From positions 1-39,990 of the forward strand of contig JALHOS010000016.1 of NCBI GenBank assembly GCA_022842905.1: DNA of 39,990 nt, in the 5' to 3' direction. This DNA comes from Myxococcaceae bacterium. GTDB lineage: Bacteria > Myxococcota > Myxococcia > Myxococcales > Myxococcaceae. Under the pieces are notes generated by a model. That model had not been told where the DNA came from. It was given only the letters and a program-made list of their open reading frames with translations, and did not search any database. A program made the translations under genes and the position numbers. Below are positions 24,755-33,487 of the stretch, in pieces; the first letter of the stretch is position 1, and each line of letters starts with the position of its first letter.

Positions 24755-26500
24755 TCAGGGCGACGCGCGCAGCGTCTTCACCTTGAGCCCCACCCGCCGC
24801 ACGCCGCGGAACTCGTCCACACCCACCTGACAGGCCAGATCCACCGGCCCGTCCACCAGCGCGGCGTCCTCGGCCAACCGAAAGCCGATGACGTCGAGCG
24901 CTGGCGCGGCGTCGAGCGTCAGCTTGAGGTGCCCCGGTTCCCCGGGCGACTTGTTGTCCAGCACCCGGGCCGACGCGCGCAGCCCTTTGAGCCCCAGCAC
25001 CGGCGTCGGGTTGCCCATGCCGAACGGCTGCAGCTTCTCGAGCGCGTTGACGGACGCCTCGGTGAGCTCCAGGGGGCTGGCCACGGCGTCGATCCGACAG
25101 CGGGCGCGGAGCTGCTCCGGGGTCAGCCGCTGCGCGCAGACCTCTTCGAACGCCGCGCGCAGCGCCTCGATGCGCCCAGGCTCCACCGACAGCCCGGCGG
25201 CCGCCTTGTGCCCGCCGAACTTGGCCATGTGCTCGCTGCAGGACTTGAGCGCGTCGTACAGGTGAAACCCTTCGACGCTGCGGGCTGAACCACGGCCCAT
25301 GCCTTCGTAGATGCCGACGAGCACCGTGGGCCGGTGGAAGCGCTCCACCACCCGCGAGGCGACAATGCCGACGACGCCGGGGTGCCAGCCGTCCTTCGCC
25401 AACACGAGCCCCTTCGCGCCGCGCAGCACCAGCTCCGTCGCCTGCTCCACCGCGCCGTCCAGCATGGCGCGCTCGATCTGCTGCCGCTCCGCGTTCGCCG
25501 CGTCGAGGGCCCGCGCCAGCGGCAGCGCCGCCTCGAACGTCTTCGACAGCAGCAGCCGCAACCCCACCGACGCGTCGTCGAGCCGGCCCGCGGCGTTGAT
25601 GCGGGGCCCCAACCGAAAGCCGACATGCGACGCGGTGATCCGCTCGACGCTGAGGGCCGCGACGTCCTTGAGCGCGCGCACGCCCGGCCGCCGCCCGTCG
25701 GTCAACATGTCCAGCCCGTGCCTCACGAAGATCCGGTTGACCTGCGTGAGCGGCACGACGTCGGCCACCGTGGCCAGCGCCACCAGATCCAAGTGCTGCT
25801 TCAAATTCGGCTCGGCCTTGCCGGCGAAGTGGCCCTGCTCCCGCAGCACCTTGCGCAGGCCCATGACCAGGTTGAAGCAGACGCCGGCGGCGCACAGCCA
25901 CTTGGTCGGGTAGCCGCACCCGGGCTGGAGCGGGTTCAGCACGGCCAGCGCCGGCGGCATGGTCTCCGGCACGGCGTGGTGATCGACGACGATGACTTGA
26001 AGCCCCAGCGCGTTGGCGCGGCTGACCTCGGCGTGGCTGGTGATGCCGCAGTCGAGGGTCACCAGGAGCTTCGCGCCGCCCTCGGCGATCTTCTCGATCG
26101 CCTTCACGTTGAGGCCGTACCCTTCGCCCAGCCGGTGCGGAATGTACGTGTCCACCTGAAGGCCGACCTCGGCGAGGAAGGACGTGAGCAGCGCGGTCGA
26201 AGACACGCCGTCGACGTCGTAGTCACCGTAGAGGGTGACGCGTTCCTGCTTGAGGACCGCCTGCGCGAGGCGATCGACCGCGGCCTGGAGGCCCTTCATG
26301 GTGAACGGGTCCGGCAGCTGCGCGAGGCCGTCGTTGAGGAAGTCGTGCACCGCCTTGGGCGTGTCGTGCCCGCGCTGGATCAGCACCCGCGCCGCGAGGG
26401 GATCGACGCCGACCTCCTTGGCGATCACCGCTTCGGCCCGCGCCCGCGCCTCGTCCTGCTGAGGCCAGAGCCACACCGTGCCTTCGTCCGAGCCGCTCAT
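24755..26500 (-). CDS. recJ: Single-stranded-DNA-specific exonuclease RecJ
   Basis: This 581-residue DHH-superfamily nuclease degrades single-stranded DNA 5' to 3' in recombination and mismatch repair. The core motifs are RVTLYGDYDVDGVSSTALLT (D-Y-D-V-D-G at 93-98), LLVTLDCGITSHAEVSRANA, and LQVIVVDHHAVPETMPPALA (DHH at 173-175). The DHHA1 part has GFRLGPRINAAGRLDDASVG and later KFGGHKAAAGLSVEPGRIEA, the G-G-H-x-x-A-A-G motif. The C-terminal OB-like region ends with LKVKTLRASP. The length is normal. Its 3' end is convergent with the second giant lipoprotein, 18 bases apart, with no obvious terminator. It is divergent from a small lipoprotein gene. Confidence 0.95.
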   Translation of the reverse strand: MSGSDEGTVWLWPQQDEARARAEAVIAKEVGVDPLAARVLIQRGHDTPKAVHDFLNDGLAQLPDPFTMKGLQAAVDRLAQAVLKQERVTLYGDYDVDGVSSTALLTSFLAEVGLQVDTYIPHRLGEGYGLNVKAIEKIAEGGAKLLVTLDCGITSHAEVSRANALGLQVIVVDHHAVPETMPPALAVLNPLQPGCGYPTKWLCAAGVCFNLVMGLRKVLREQGHFAGKAEPNLKQHLDLVALATVADVVPLTQVNRIFVRHGLDMLTDGRRPGVRALKDVAALSVERITASHVGFRLGPRINAAGRLDDASVGLRLLLSKTFEAALPLARALDAANAERQQIERAMLDGAVEQATELVLRGAKGLVLAKDGWHPGVVGIVASRVVERFHRPTVLVGIYEGMGRGSARSVEGFHLYDALKSCSEHMAKFGGHKAAAGLSVEPGRIEALRAAFEEVCAQRLTPEQLRARCRIDAVASPLELTEASVNALEKLQPFGMGNPTPVLGLKGLRASARVLDNKSPGEPGHLKLTLDAAPALDVIGFRLAEDAALVDGPVDLACQVGVDEFRGVRRVGLKVKTLRASP

Positions 26501-26550
26501 GCTGCGGTCCTGTTACCACGCTGGGGCTGACAGCAGGCCAGCGCCGCGAA

Positions 26551-26574
26551 GACGGCGTCAGGACCCACGCCGTC
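26551..26574. promoter_or_regulatory. Inverted repeat between recJ and the small lipoprotein gene
   Basis: GACGGCGT (26551-26558) and ACGCCGTC (26567-26574) form a perfect eight-base inverted repeat with an eight-base spacer, in the 130-base gap between divergent genes. It could be an operator for either gene or a hairpin in the recJ leader. No further support is visible. Confidence 0.35.
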
Positions 26575-26630
26575 GGTTCCTGTTCCGTCGCGCTGGCGTG
26601 GCTGCCGCGTCCTCACCGATAGTCCGGCCC

Positions 26631-26909
26631 ATGTGGCGCATCTGCTCCGTGGCACTGCTGGTCCTGTCCTGTGGCCCCAAGTCGATCGGCGAAGAGTGCA
26701 CGGTGGCCGCGAAGGACTGCGCCAGCCCGACCAGCTGCATCGCCTCGGGGAGCCGCGACCTCCGCGACGGAGGGCTGACGTGCGACGCCAGCCGCCTGCT
26801 CTGTTCGATCCCCTGCGCGCAAGACGCCGACTGCGCCTCGCTCGGCGCCGGCCACATCTGCGTCAAGGACTGCGCCGCGGGGTCCTGCCTCAAGGGCACG
26901 CGCCGCTAG
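26631..26909 (+). CDS. Small Cys-rich lipoprotein
   Basis: The product has 92 residues. MWRICSVALLVLSC is a short signal with a lipobox at Cys14. The mature part holds ten further cysteines in a regular spacing, including GEECTVAAKDCASPTSC, SRLLCSIPCAQDADCASL and HICVKDCAAGSC. This looks like the small disulfide-rich C-x(4-6)-C modules found in many myxobacterial lipoproteins. The function is unknown. It ends 16 bases from the stop of the convergent SMC-like gene. The ATG at 26631 gives the only sensible signal; longer in-frame starts would overlap the inverted repeat and have no signal peptide. Confidence 0.7.
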   Translation: MWRICSVALLVLSCGPKSIGEECTVAAKDCASPTSCIASGSRDLRDGGLTCDASRLLCSIPCAQDADCASLGAGHICVKDCAAGSCLKGTRR

Positions 26910-26924
26910 CTCGCCCAGCGCGCC

Positions 26925-28829
26925 TCACACCGCCTGCACGTCGTCCGCGTAGACCTTCTGGCTCTTCCCGGCGACCTGAAGCACCTGCGTCATCGCCGAC
27001 AGGTGCTTGAGCATGCGACTGACGAGCTGCTGCTTGGCCGGATCCACCAGCGCCCCGAACACGTCTTCCATGATCACCGGCAGCTGCTGCTGCGCGCTCC
27101 ACTTCTCGACGATCGTCAGGCGCATCGACAAGTAGAGGAGATCGAGGTCCTTCCCCGGCAGCTCCCCCGCGGCGATCGTCCGGCCCGGCGCGGCCACGGT
27201 CGCGGCGCCCGACTTGCCAATGTCCACGTCGTGGTACCGACGATCGGTGAACGCGGTGAAGTACTGGAGCGAACGCTCCCGCAGCACGCTCCACAGCGAC
27301 ACGGGATCGGCAGCGAACAGGTCCCCTGCGAGGCCCAAGAGCGCCGGCGCAGGGTCTTCGAACTGCTCGGCGGACTCGACGGGCACCGCGGTGAACGGCA
27401 CCGTGGGCTGCGCCGCGGACACGGCTTCCGGCTTCTTCTCGGCCTCAGCCACCGCTTCCTTGAGCTCCTCGAGCTCGGCCTGGATCTCCCGCGCGTCGCG
27501 CAGGTACCCACCGCCGCCCATCTGCGTGAGGCGCTCGTGCAGCTCTTCGTACTCGGCCTTGAAGTGCTCGAGCTCGCCCGCCAGTCCAGCGGTCGCGGGA
27601 TCGGCTTCGAGCTGCGCCAGCTCCGCCTCGAGCTGCTGCACCGCGGGCACCATCGTCTCGCGGCGCGCGAGGATCTCCGCGAACTCGTCGCCCGTCGTCG
27701 CGCCCACCTTCTCCATGGCGCCTTCCACCACGCTGACGAGCGCGGTCAGCTCGTCCTTGAGCTTCTTCTCCCGACCTTCGAACACGTCGGACTTGGCGCC
27801 TTCGCGGCTGGCGTACTGGAGCTCTTCGATGAACCTCAGCGCGAGCAGCGCCGCGAACGAGAACGCCGGGATCGCCAGCACCGCCACGTAGTGAATGAGC
27901 CCCGTGGTCACCGCCCCGGCGATCAGCAACACCAGCCCCAGCGCCAGCGCCCCCACGAACCGCAGGTCCTTGTGGAGCGGCTGCACGATGATCTGATCGG
28001 CCACCCCGGCCTGCTCACGTTCGTCGGCCAGCTTGCGCAGCGCCTGGTCGATCTTCTTCTTGTCCGCGTTGAAGGCCCGCACCCGCTGGACGATGTCGTC
28101 CGGCAGCCCGAGCGTCTGCGGTGACGGCGCGGTGGCCAGCTGCTGCCTCGCTTCAGCCACCTTCGCCTTGAGATCGTCGTACGCCTTGAGCGCCGTCTCG
28201 ACCTTGTAGACCTCGGACTGGGCGCCATCGACCCGGAACTGGTACTCGGCCAGCTCCTTCACCGTGGCGACTTCCTTCTCGAGCACCGCCACGCGGGCCT
28301 TGGCTTCGACCAGCTCTTCGGCCGACAGCTGCGGCACCACCTTATGCCCGAAGCTCGACGGGCTCGACCGGACTCCCGACGCGCTCGACTTGCCCTTGCG
28401 GTGTTTGGACGGCAGCTGCGAGACGGTGAAGGTGTACAGGTCCGCGTAGGTGTCGCGGGGCAACAGGCCGACGGTGCCACGGAGCACCTGCGCCATCTCC
28501 GCGCTCTCCGTGGAGACGACCTCGTACTTGTTCGTCTGCGCGTTCATGCGGTGCAGCGCGCCGGCGCCACCCAGCTCACGCACCAGCCGCCACACCTGCG
28601 CATCGTCCCCTTCGAAGGACAGCCCCGCACGGCCGAGCTTGGCGCCGGGCGCGAGGAACGACGACTCGGCGCCACGCCCGTCGGGGTAGGCCAGGGACAG
28701 GTACAGGCCGATCAACGGCGGCGGCAGATCCGCCGGCCCCTGGAGGCCCTGCAGGCTCGGCAAGAAGGCGAAGCGCGCCGAAGGTGAGAACCCGCGAACG
28801 CCCTGCACCGCCAGCTCGAGCAAACGCAT
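26925..28829 (-). CDS. Membrane-embedded SMC/YhaN-like pseudo-ATPase lacking Walker A
   Basis: The product has 634 residues. The start MRLLELAVQGVRGFSPSARF resembles the first strand of YhaN/RecF-type ATPases (R-x-L-x-L-x-x-x-G-F). The region where G-x-x-x-x-G-K-S/T is expected reads FLPSLQGLQGPADLPPPLIG, with no Lys-Ser/Thr pair. Residues 120-140 (GLLPRDTYADLYTFTVSQLP) match the segment that follows Walker A in that family. Coiled coil occupies about 165-290 and 335-470, broken by two membrane helices at 291-334. The C-terminal lobe has LPGKDLDLLYLSMRLTIVEK (signature-like, degenerate) and QQLPVIMEDVFGALVDPAKQ (Walker-B and D-loop-like). I infer a structural relative of membrane YhaN proteins that has probably lost ATP binding. 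It begins 13 bases after rplS and is likely cotranscribed. Confidence 0.7.
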   Translation of the reverse strand: MRLLELAVQGVRGFSPSARFAFLPSLQGLQGPADLPPPLIGLYLSLAYPDGRGAESSFLAPGAKLGRAGLSFEGDDAQVWRLVRELGGAGALHRMNAQTNKYEVVSTESAEMAQVLRGTVGLLPRDTYADLYTFTVSQLPSKHRKGKSSASGVRSSPSSFGHKVVPQLSAEELVEAKARVAVLEKEVATVKELAEYQFRVDGAQSEVYKVETALKAYDDLKAKVAEARQQLATAPSPQTLGLPDDIVQRVRAFNADKKKIDQALRKLADEREQAGVADQIIVQPLHKDLRFVGALALGLVLLIAGAVTTGLIHYVAVLAIPAFSFAALLALRFIEELQYASREGAKSDVFEGREKKLKDELTALVSVVEGAMEKVGATTGDEFAEILARRETMVPAVQQLEAELAQLEADPATAGLAGELEHFKAEYEELHERLTQMGGGGYLRDAREIQAELEELKEAVAEAEKKPEAVSAAQPTVPFTAVPVESAEQFEDPAPALLGLAGDLFAADPVSLWSVLRERSLQYFTAFTDRRYHDVDIGKSGAATVAAPGRTIAAGELPGKDLDLLYLSMRLTIVEKWSAQQQLPVIMEDVFGALVDPAKQQLVSRMLKHLSAMTQVLQVAGKSQKVYADDVQAV

Positions 28830-28842
28830 CGCGCGCGGCAGC

Positions 28843-29226
28843 TTACTTCTGCTGCTCGGCGGCGCCAGCGCTCTCGTTGGCGTCCTGCAGATCGAGCCGG
28901 GCCGCCTTGCCGCGCAGGCTGCGCAGGTAGAAGAGGCGCGCGCGGCGCACGTCGCCGCGGTTGACGACTTCGATGCTCTCGTAGCGAGGCGAGTGCGTGG
29001 GGAAGATGCGCTCGACGCCGACGCCGAAGGACATCTTGCGGACCGTGAAGTTCGCGTCCGTGCCGCCGCGCGTCTTCTTGATGACGACGCCTTCGAAGGC
29101 CTGGGTGCGCTCCTTGTCGCCTTCCTTCACCTTCCAGTTGACGCGGACGGTGTCTCCGGCGCGGAAGTCAGGCACGTCCTTCCGCAGGTACTTCGACTCG
29201 ACGAATTCGATCGCGCTCTGGCGCAT
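28843..29226 (-). CDS. rplS: 50S ribosomal protein L19
   Basis: This 127-residue ribosomal protein has [40 protein letters not shown] and [20 protein letters not shown], all highly characteristic of L19, which lies at the 30S-50S interface. The C-terminal tail [20 protein letters not shown] is normal; the last 15 residues (SAGAAEQQK end) are a variable extension. The ATG at 29226 is clear. It is followed by the SMC-like gene on the same strand with 13 bases between. It is divergent from rplY across 261 bases. Confidence 0.97.
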   Translation of the reverse strand: MRQSAIEFVESKYLRKDVPDFRAGDTVRVNWKVKEGDKERTQAFEGVVIKKTRGGTDANFTVRKMSFGVGVERIFPTHSPRYESIEVVNRGDVRRARLFYLRSLRGKAARLDLQDANESAGAAEQQK

Positions 29227-29307
29227 GGCTTCTCTCGCTGCTCGTGTGTTGGGAAAACGAAGGATGGCCCTGCTACCAAAGCCGTCCTGGTCGCGCAAGC
29301 GCGGAGC

Positions 29308-29335
29308 TTGACGGCCCCGGTTCGGGCGACATAAG
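29308..29335 (+). promoter_or_regulatory. Candidate promoter for rplY in the rplS-rplY divergent region
   Basis: TTGACG (29308-29313) and CATAAG (29330-29335) are separated by 16 bases on the plus strand, about 150 bases ahead of rplY. The 261-base gap also holds a small CCTGCC/GGCAGG hairpin in what would be the rplY leader. A rplS promoter should lie on the other strand, but I cannot pick one confidently. Confidence 0.4.
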
Positions 29336-29487
29336 CGAGCCGCCCCGCCGTGAACACCTGGGCGCTTCGGGGCCTGCCACCGGGGCAGGATGCCGGGCGC
29401 TCCAGCCTCTTTCGTTCGCGGCGTCAACGCGGGTCTCGCCGAGCGATCGGCGTACACCCCCTGTGCAGCACGAAAGCGAAGAACGCC

Positions 29488-30228
29488 ATGTCGATCATCT
29501 CTACGCACCTCGAAGCCAAGTCCCGCCAGGGCTCCGGCAAGGGCCCCGCCCGCCGCACCCGCGCCGCCGGCCTCATCCCCGGCGTCATCTACGGCCGCCA
29601 CCTCCAGGCGCCCGTGACCGTCGCGCTCGACCCGAAGGCCGTCCGCGAAGCGGTGGCCACGCCCAAGAAGCTCAACACCATCATCGGGCTCAAGGTCGAC
29701 GGCGGCAGCGAGCAGATGGTGCTGCTCAAGGAATACCAGCTCGACCCCGTGTCCCGTGAGCTGCTGCACGCAGACTTCATCGCCGTGAAGGAGAACGAGC
29801 AGGTCAAGGTCAACATCCCCGTCGTGCTGACCGGCAAGGCCGAAGGCGTGACGAACGGCGGCATTCTCTCGCAGATGCGCCGCGAGCTCGAAGTGTGGGC
29901 GCTGCCGGCGGCGATCCCCCAGAGCATCGACATCGACATCACCGCGCTGAAGATCGGCCACGCGCTCCACATCAACGACGTGAAGCTCCCGGCCGGCATC
30001 AAGGTGAAGACGCAGGTCAACTACACGCTGGCCGTCATCACGGCGCCGGAAGTCGAGAAGGTGGCCGAAGTGGCAGCCACGCCAGACGCGGCGGCGGCGG
30101 GTGCGGCGCCTGCGGCTGGTGCGGCGGCTCCTGCGGCCGGTGCGAAGGACGCGAAGGGCGGCGACGCGAAGGCTGGCGACGCGAAGGCCCCCGCTGCGGC
30201 GGCCAAGCCCGCGGCTGGCAAGAAGTAA
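29488..30228 (+). CDS. rplY: 50S ribosomal protein L25 / general stress protein Ctc
   Basis: The product has 246 residues. The N-terminal L25 domain (5S-rRNA-binding) has [20 protein letters not shown] and [20 protein letters not shown]. The longer TL5/CTC-type C-terminal domain follows, with [20 protein letters not shown] and [20 protein letters not shown]. The last 45 residues are an Ala/Gly/Pro/Lys-rich low-complexity tail ending KPAAGKK, a frequent extension in this phylum. The ATG at 29488 is supported by the conserved opening after it. It is followed by pth, a classic arrangement, with a strong hairpin in the gap. Confidence 0.95.
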   Translation: MSIISTHLEAKSRQGSGKGPARRTRAAGLIPGVIYGRHLQAPVTVALDPKAVREAVATPKKLNTIIGLKVDGGSEQMVLLKEYQLDPVSRELLHADFIAVKENEQVKVNIPVVLTGKAEGVTNGGILSQMRRELEVWALPAAIPQSIDIDITALKIGHALHINDVKLPAGIKVKTQVNYTLAVITAPEVEKVAEVAATPDAAAAGAAPAAGAAAPAAGAKDAKGGDAKAGDAKAPAAAAKPAAGKK

Positions 30229-30264
30229 GCGGCGCGCGCAGTCTTCTGCGGCGTCGTGTCCTGA

Positions 30265-30304
30265 GGCCCTGCCCGCTCGAAGTTCGACTCGAGCCGGCGG
30301 GGCC
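30265..30304 (+). terminator. Strong hairpin between rplY and pth
   Basis: GGCCCTGCCCGCTCGA (30265-30280) pairs with TCGAGCCGGCGGGGCC (30289-30304) around an eight-base loop, with one G-U pair and one mismatch. No T run follows. It could be an attenuating or partial terminator, or an RNA processing site separating rplY from pth. Confidence 0.5.
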
Positions 30305-30352
30305 GTCGTCTGTGCGCGGCGCGATCGAACAGCCGCCGAAGCGGAGAGCGAC

Positions 30353-30931
30353 ATGAAGATCATCAGCGGGCTGGGCAACCCCGGCCGAGAGTACGAGGAG
30401 CACCGCCACAACGTGGGCTTCATGGTCGTCGACGCGCTCGCGCGAGCGCTCAAGGCCAGCTTCACACAACACAAGTTCGACGCCGATCTGGCCACCGCGT
30501 CGCTCGGCGGCGACAGGGTGCTGCTGCTCAAGCCGCAGACGTTCATGAACCTGTCCGGCACCGCGGTGGGCGGCGCCGCGCGCTTCTACAAGGTGGCCCC
30601 CGAGGACGTGCTGGTGGTGCACGACGAGCTGGATCTGCCGTTCGGCCGGCTCGCGCTCAAGTTGGGTGGAGGCACCGGCGGCCACAACGGGCTCAACTCG
30701 CTGCGTGAGAGCTGGGGTGAAGAGACCTACGGCCGGCTGCGCTTCGGTATTGGCAAGCCCACCGGGCCCAACGCGAAGGAACGGGTGGTCGGCCACGTCC
30801 TCGGCGGCTTCTCGGGTGAAGAGCGCAAGCTGTTGCCGGAGCTCATCGACCAGGCCTCGGCCGCAGCCCAGGCCTGGGCGACGCAAGGCATGGCCAAGGC
30901 CATGAACGCGCTCAACCGGCGAGGGGGCTGA
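30353..30931 (+). CDS. pth: Peptidyl-tRNA hydrolase
   Basis: This 192-residue enzyme recycles peptidyl-tRNA that drops off the ribosome by cutting the ester bond between peptide and tRNA. It begins [20 protein letters not shown], with the conserved N-P-G and catalytic His19 in H-N-V-G-F. It continues with [38 protein letters not shown] and [18 protein letters not shown], all invariant family blocks. The C-terminal helix after [14 protein letters not shown] is normal. The ATG at 30353 is preceded by GGAGAG. It is followed by a 129-residue gene with three bases between stop and start. Confidence 0.97.
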   Translation: MKIISGLGNPGREYEEHRHNVGFMVVDALARALKASFTQHKFDADLATASLGGDRVLLLKPQTFMNLSGTAVGGAARFYKVAPEDVLVVHDELDLPFGRLALKLGGGTGGHNGLNSLRESWGEETYGRLRFGIGKPTGPNAKERVVGHVLGGFSGEERKLLPELIDQASAAAQAWATQGMAKAMNALNRRGG

Positions 30932-30934
30932 GCC

Positions 30935-31324
30935 GTGAACGACTTCACGCTCACGGTGCACCCGGCGGAGCGGATCCTCGAGGTCCGCTACCCCAAGAAG
31001 GTGACGCAGGAGAACTTCGAGGTCTACGAAGGCCGGGTGCGCGAGGCGGTGGTCGCGCTCGCCGGCCCGTTCCGCTGCATCGTCGACATGCGCCTGGCTG
31101 GCTTCGTCGCCCCGGAGCTGGCGGAGCGGCTGGCCGCCCTCAACCGCTGGGCCGCCGAGCACGGCATGGACTACTCCGCCCGCATCGTGGACAGCGCCGT
31201 CGGTGAGCTGCAGGGCCACCGCATTCGCCGCGCGTCCGACACCGAAGCCAAGAGCGCGCTGTTCCCCACCCGCGAGGCTGCCTGGGCCGCGCTGTCGGCG
31301 CTCCCGCCGCTGGGCCGCGGGTAG
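30935..31324 (+). CDS. STAS-like protein of unknown function
   Basis: The product has 129 residues. It starts with GTG three bases after pth and begins MNDFTLTVHPAERILEVRYP, followed by ENFEVYEGRVREAVVALAGP, RCIVDMRLAGFVAPELAERL and HGMDYSARIVDSAVGELQGH. The alternating strands and helices and the central C-I-V-D-M-R-L strand resemble STAS/SpoIIAA-like domains or the related small proteins that follow pth in myxobacteria. No membrane segment is present. The family assignment is by fold pattern only. The gene is probably cotranscribed with pth and ends 31 bases from the convergent histidine kinase gene. Confidence 0.6.
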   Translation: MNDFTLTVHPAERILEVRYPKKVTQENFEVYEGRVREAVVALAGPFRCIVDMRLAGFVAPELAERLAALNRWAAEHGMDYSARIVDSAVGELQGHRIRRASDTEAKSALFPTREAAWAALSALPPLGRG

Positions 31325-31355
31325 TCGCCGCGTTGCTCCGCGCCGCGGCGTCGAC

Positions 31356-33449
31356 TCAGGCCACGTTCGACAGCGGCTGCGCGACGTCGATCCGAGGGAG
31401 CTTCAAGGTGAACGTCGCGCCGCGGCCCGCACCTTCGGACTCGACGTCGATCTCCCCGCCGACCCGCTTGACGATGCCGTAGGCGGCCGTCAGCCCCAGG
31501 CCAATGCCCTTGCCCACGCCCCGCGTGGTGAAGAACGGCTCGAACACGCGGCGGAGGTTCTCCTTGGGGATCCCCACGCCGTCGTCGCGGACCTGGACCA
31601 GCACCTCACTCTGCGTGTTCCAGGTGCGCACGGTGATCCGCTGCGTGTCGCGCACGGCCTGGCGGGCGTTGCGCAGCAGGTGGGTCAGCGCTTGATCGAG
31701 CTGGAGCGGAGGGATGTCGGCCATGGCCTTGGCTTCGAGCTCGAGCACCAGGTTCCCCGCTTCCCCCAGCTCCGTGCGCACCGCGCGGCTGACCGACGCG
31801 TTGACGTTCGCCGGCTCCCTGCGGCTGACCTCGAGCCGGGAGAGCTCTCGGAGGCCCTTGACGATCTCCCCGACGCGGCGGGCGCCGTCGAGCGACTCGT
31901 CGATCATCTCCGCGCCGTCTTCGATCGCCTGCGCGTCGACTTCGCCGGCGGCGTTGAGCACGTCGGACAGCTCCGCGAGCCGCCCTTCGTTCACGAGCGT
32001 GAGCGCCTGCGTCAGCGAGCGGACGGGCTCCTTGAGCTCGTCGAGCAGCCCCCGCAGCGTGCGCAGGTTCGACGTGAGGAACCCCAGCGGGTTGTTGATC
32101 TCGTGCGCCGCGCCGCTGGCCAGCTGCCCGACCGCCACCAGCCGCTCGCTCTCCCGCAGCCGATCCTGGAGCTGCCGCGCCTGGGTGACGTCCTGGTACT
32201 GCATGACCGACGCCTTCTCGTGGGGGTCGTCGCTCATCCAGTGGGCGGACGCGCGGAGCAGCGACTTGCGCTTCTCGCCGGGGATCAGCACGTCGACCTC
32301 CGAGACGGACTCGGTGCGCGCCTTGAGCAGCGGGCACCCCGCGCACGGTTGATCGCGCCCGGCCAGAAGCTTGTGGCAGACCTTCCCGGGGACCTCCTGG
32401 AGCTTCAGCTGCACCCGCCGCGCGAAGGCCGCGTTCGCCCGGCGAATCGTGAAGCCGTCGAGCAGGACGATCGGCTCGGCGATCGCGTCGAACGTGCGCT
32501 CCCACTCCGCTTTGGCGCGGCTGATCTGCTGCGTGCGCTCGGCGACCTTTTGCTCGAGGCTCTGATTCACCTGGAGCACCTGCGCCTGGGACTGCCGCAG
32601 CTGCGTGGTGATCTGCGCGTTGTGCACGGCGATCGCCACGTGGGGGGTCAGGTTCACCAGCTGATCGAGCTCGAGCGGCGTGAAGGGCCGGCTCGTCGCC
32701 GAGCGCACCGCCATGAGCACACCGAGCACGTCGCCGGCGACCACGAGCGGCGCGCCGATCACCGAGCCAGTCCGGAAGCCGCTCTTCATGTCGGCGGACC
32801 GGTCGAAGTCCTCACACTGCGCGACGTCGGAGACCAGCCGCGGGCGCGCTTCGAGGGCGATGCGGCCGGCGATGCCCTTGCCCCGCGCCAGCCGGACGCG
32901 ATCGAGCGTGCCGTCTCCGCTGCCCGCCACGACGTCGAAGTACAGCTCGCCGGTGGCTTGGTCGATCAGCAGCAGGCTCGCGCCGTCGGCCTGCGTCAGC
33001 TCCCGCGACTTGGCGATTGCCATGCGGGTCAGCTCGGGCAGGGAGAACTGCGTGGCGATGATCTGCGCGAAGGTGTTGACGCGATCGAACGCCGCCAGCC
33101 GCGCGTCGCTCGTCTGGCCTTGTGCGCGGAAGACCTGCGCCACCAGCTCGTACGGCGTCTGCACGGCGGGCAGCCCCTCGAGCGACTCCGACGGTTCGTG
33201 GTGCAGCGCGAGCACGACCGGCACCGCGCCGGCCGCGCGCAGCCGCTCGCAGTACAGCCGCACCCCAGCGAAGGGCAGCACCAACACCACGCGCGCGGTG
33301 GCGTGCTCCACGTGGCGCAGCGCCTCGTCCTGGTCGGCGGCGTCGACGGCCACGCCCCACGGCGCGAGCATGGCCTGCACTTCGCCAAAGACGCGCTCGT
33401 CCTCCGTCGCCAGGAGCGGCCGAGGAGCGCTGGTTTCCCCGGTTGGCAT
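31356..33449 (-). CDS. Hybrid-type sensor histidine kinase (pseudo-receiver, GAF, PAS, HisKA, HATPase)
   Basis: The product has 697 residues. Residues 1-110 look like a receiver domain without a good phospho-acceptor: the strand reads TARVVLVLPFAGVRLY where Asp would be expected. A GAF domain follows (about 120-280: ELTRMAIAKSRELTQADGAS, GKGIAGRIALEARPRLVSDV). Coiled coil (about 280-315) leads into a PAS domain (315-420) with a Cys358-x10-Cys369-x2-Cys372 set in KVCHKLLAGRDQPCAGCPLL. The HisKA box is ASGAAHEINNPLGFLTSNLR with the phosphorylated His449. HATPase boxes include ALTHLLRNARQAVRDTQ, VQVRDDGVGIPKENLRRVFE and FFTTRGVGKGIGLGLTAAYG. No membrane helix is seen, so it is a cytosolic sensor. 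Its gene follows the response regulator by 38 bases. Confidence 0.9.
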   Translation of the reverse strand: MPTGETSAPRPLLATEDERVFGEVQAMLAPWGVAVDAADQDEALRHVEHATARVVLVLPFAGVRLYCERLRAAGAVPVVLALHHEPSESLEGLPAVQTPYELVAQVFRAQGQTSDARLAAFDRVNTFAQIIATQFSLPELTRMAIAKSRELTQADGASLLLIDQATGELYFDVVAGSGDGTLDRVRLARGKGIAGRIALEARPRLVSDVAQCEDFDRSADMKSGFRTGSVIGAPLVVAGDVLGVLMAVRSATSRPFTPLELDQLVNLTPHVAIAVHNAQITTQLRQSQAQVLQVNQSLEQKVAERTQQISRAKAEWERTFDAIAEPIVLLDGFTIRRANAAFARRVQLKLQEVPGKVCHKLLAGRDQPCAGCPLLKARTESVSEVDVLIPGEKRKSLLRASAHWMSDDPHEKASVMQYQDVTQARQLQDRLRESERLVAVGQLASGAAHEINNPLGFLTSNLRTLRGLLDELKEPVRSLTQALTLVNEGRLAELSDVLNAAGEVDAQAIEDGAEMIDESLDGARRVGEIVKGLRELSRLEVSRREPANVNASVSRAVRTELGEAGNLVLELEAKAMADIPPLQLDQALTHLLRNARQAVRDTQRITVRTWNTQSEVLVQVRDDGVGIPKENLRRVFEPFFTTRGVGKGIGLGLTAAYGIVKRVGGEIDVESEGAGRGATFTLKLPRIDVAQPLSNVA

Positions 33450-33487
33450 CGTTCGAAGCCCTCGAGTCGAGCCGCTTGCGCTTGCCG

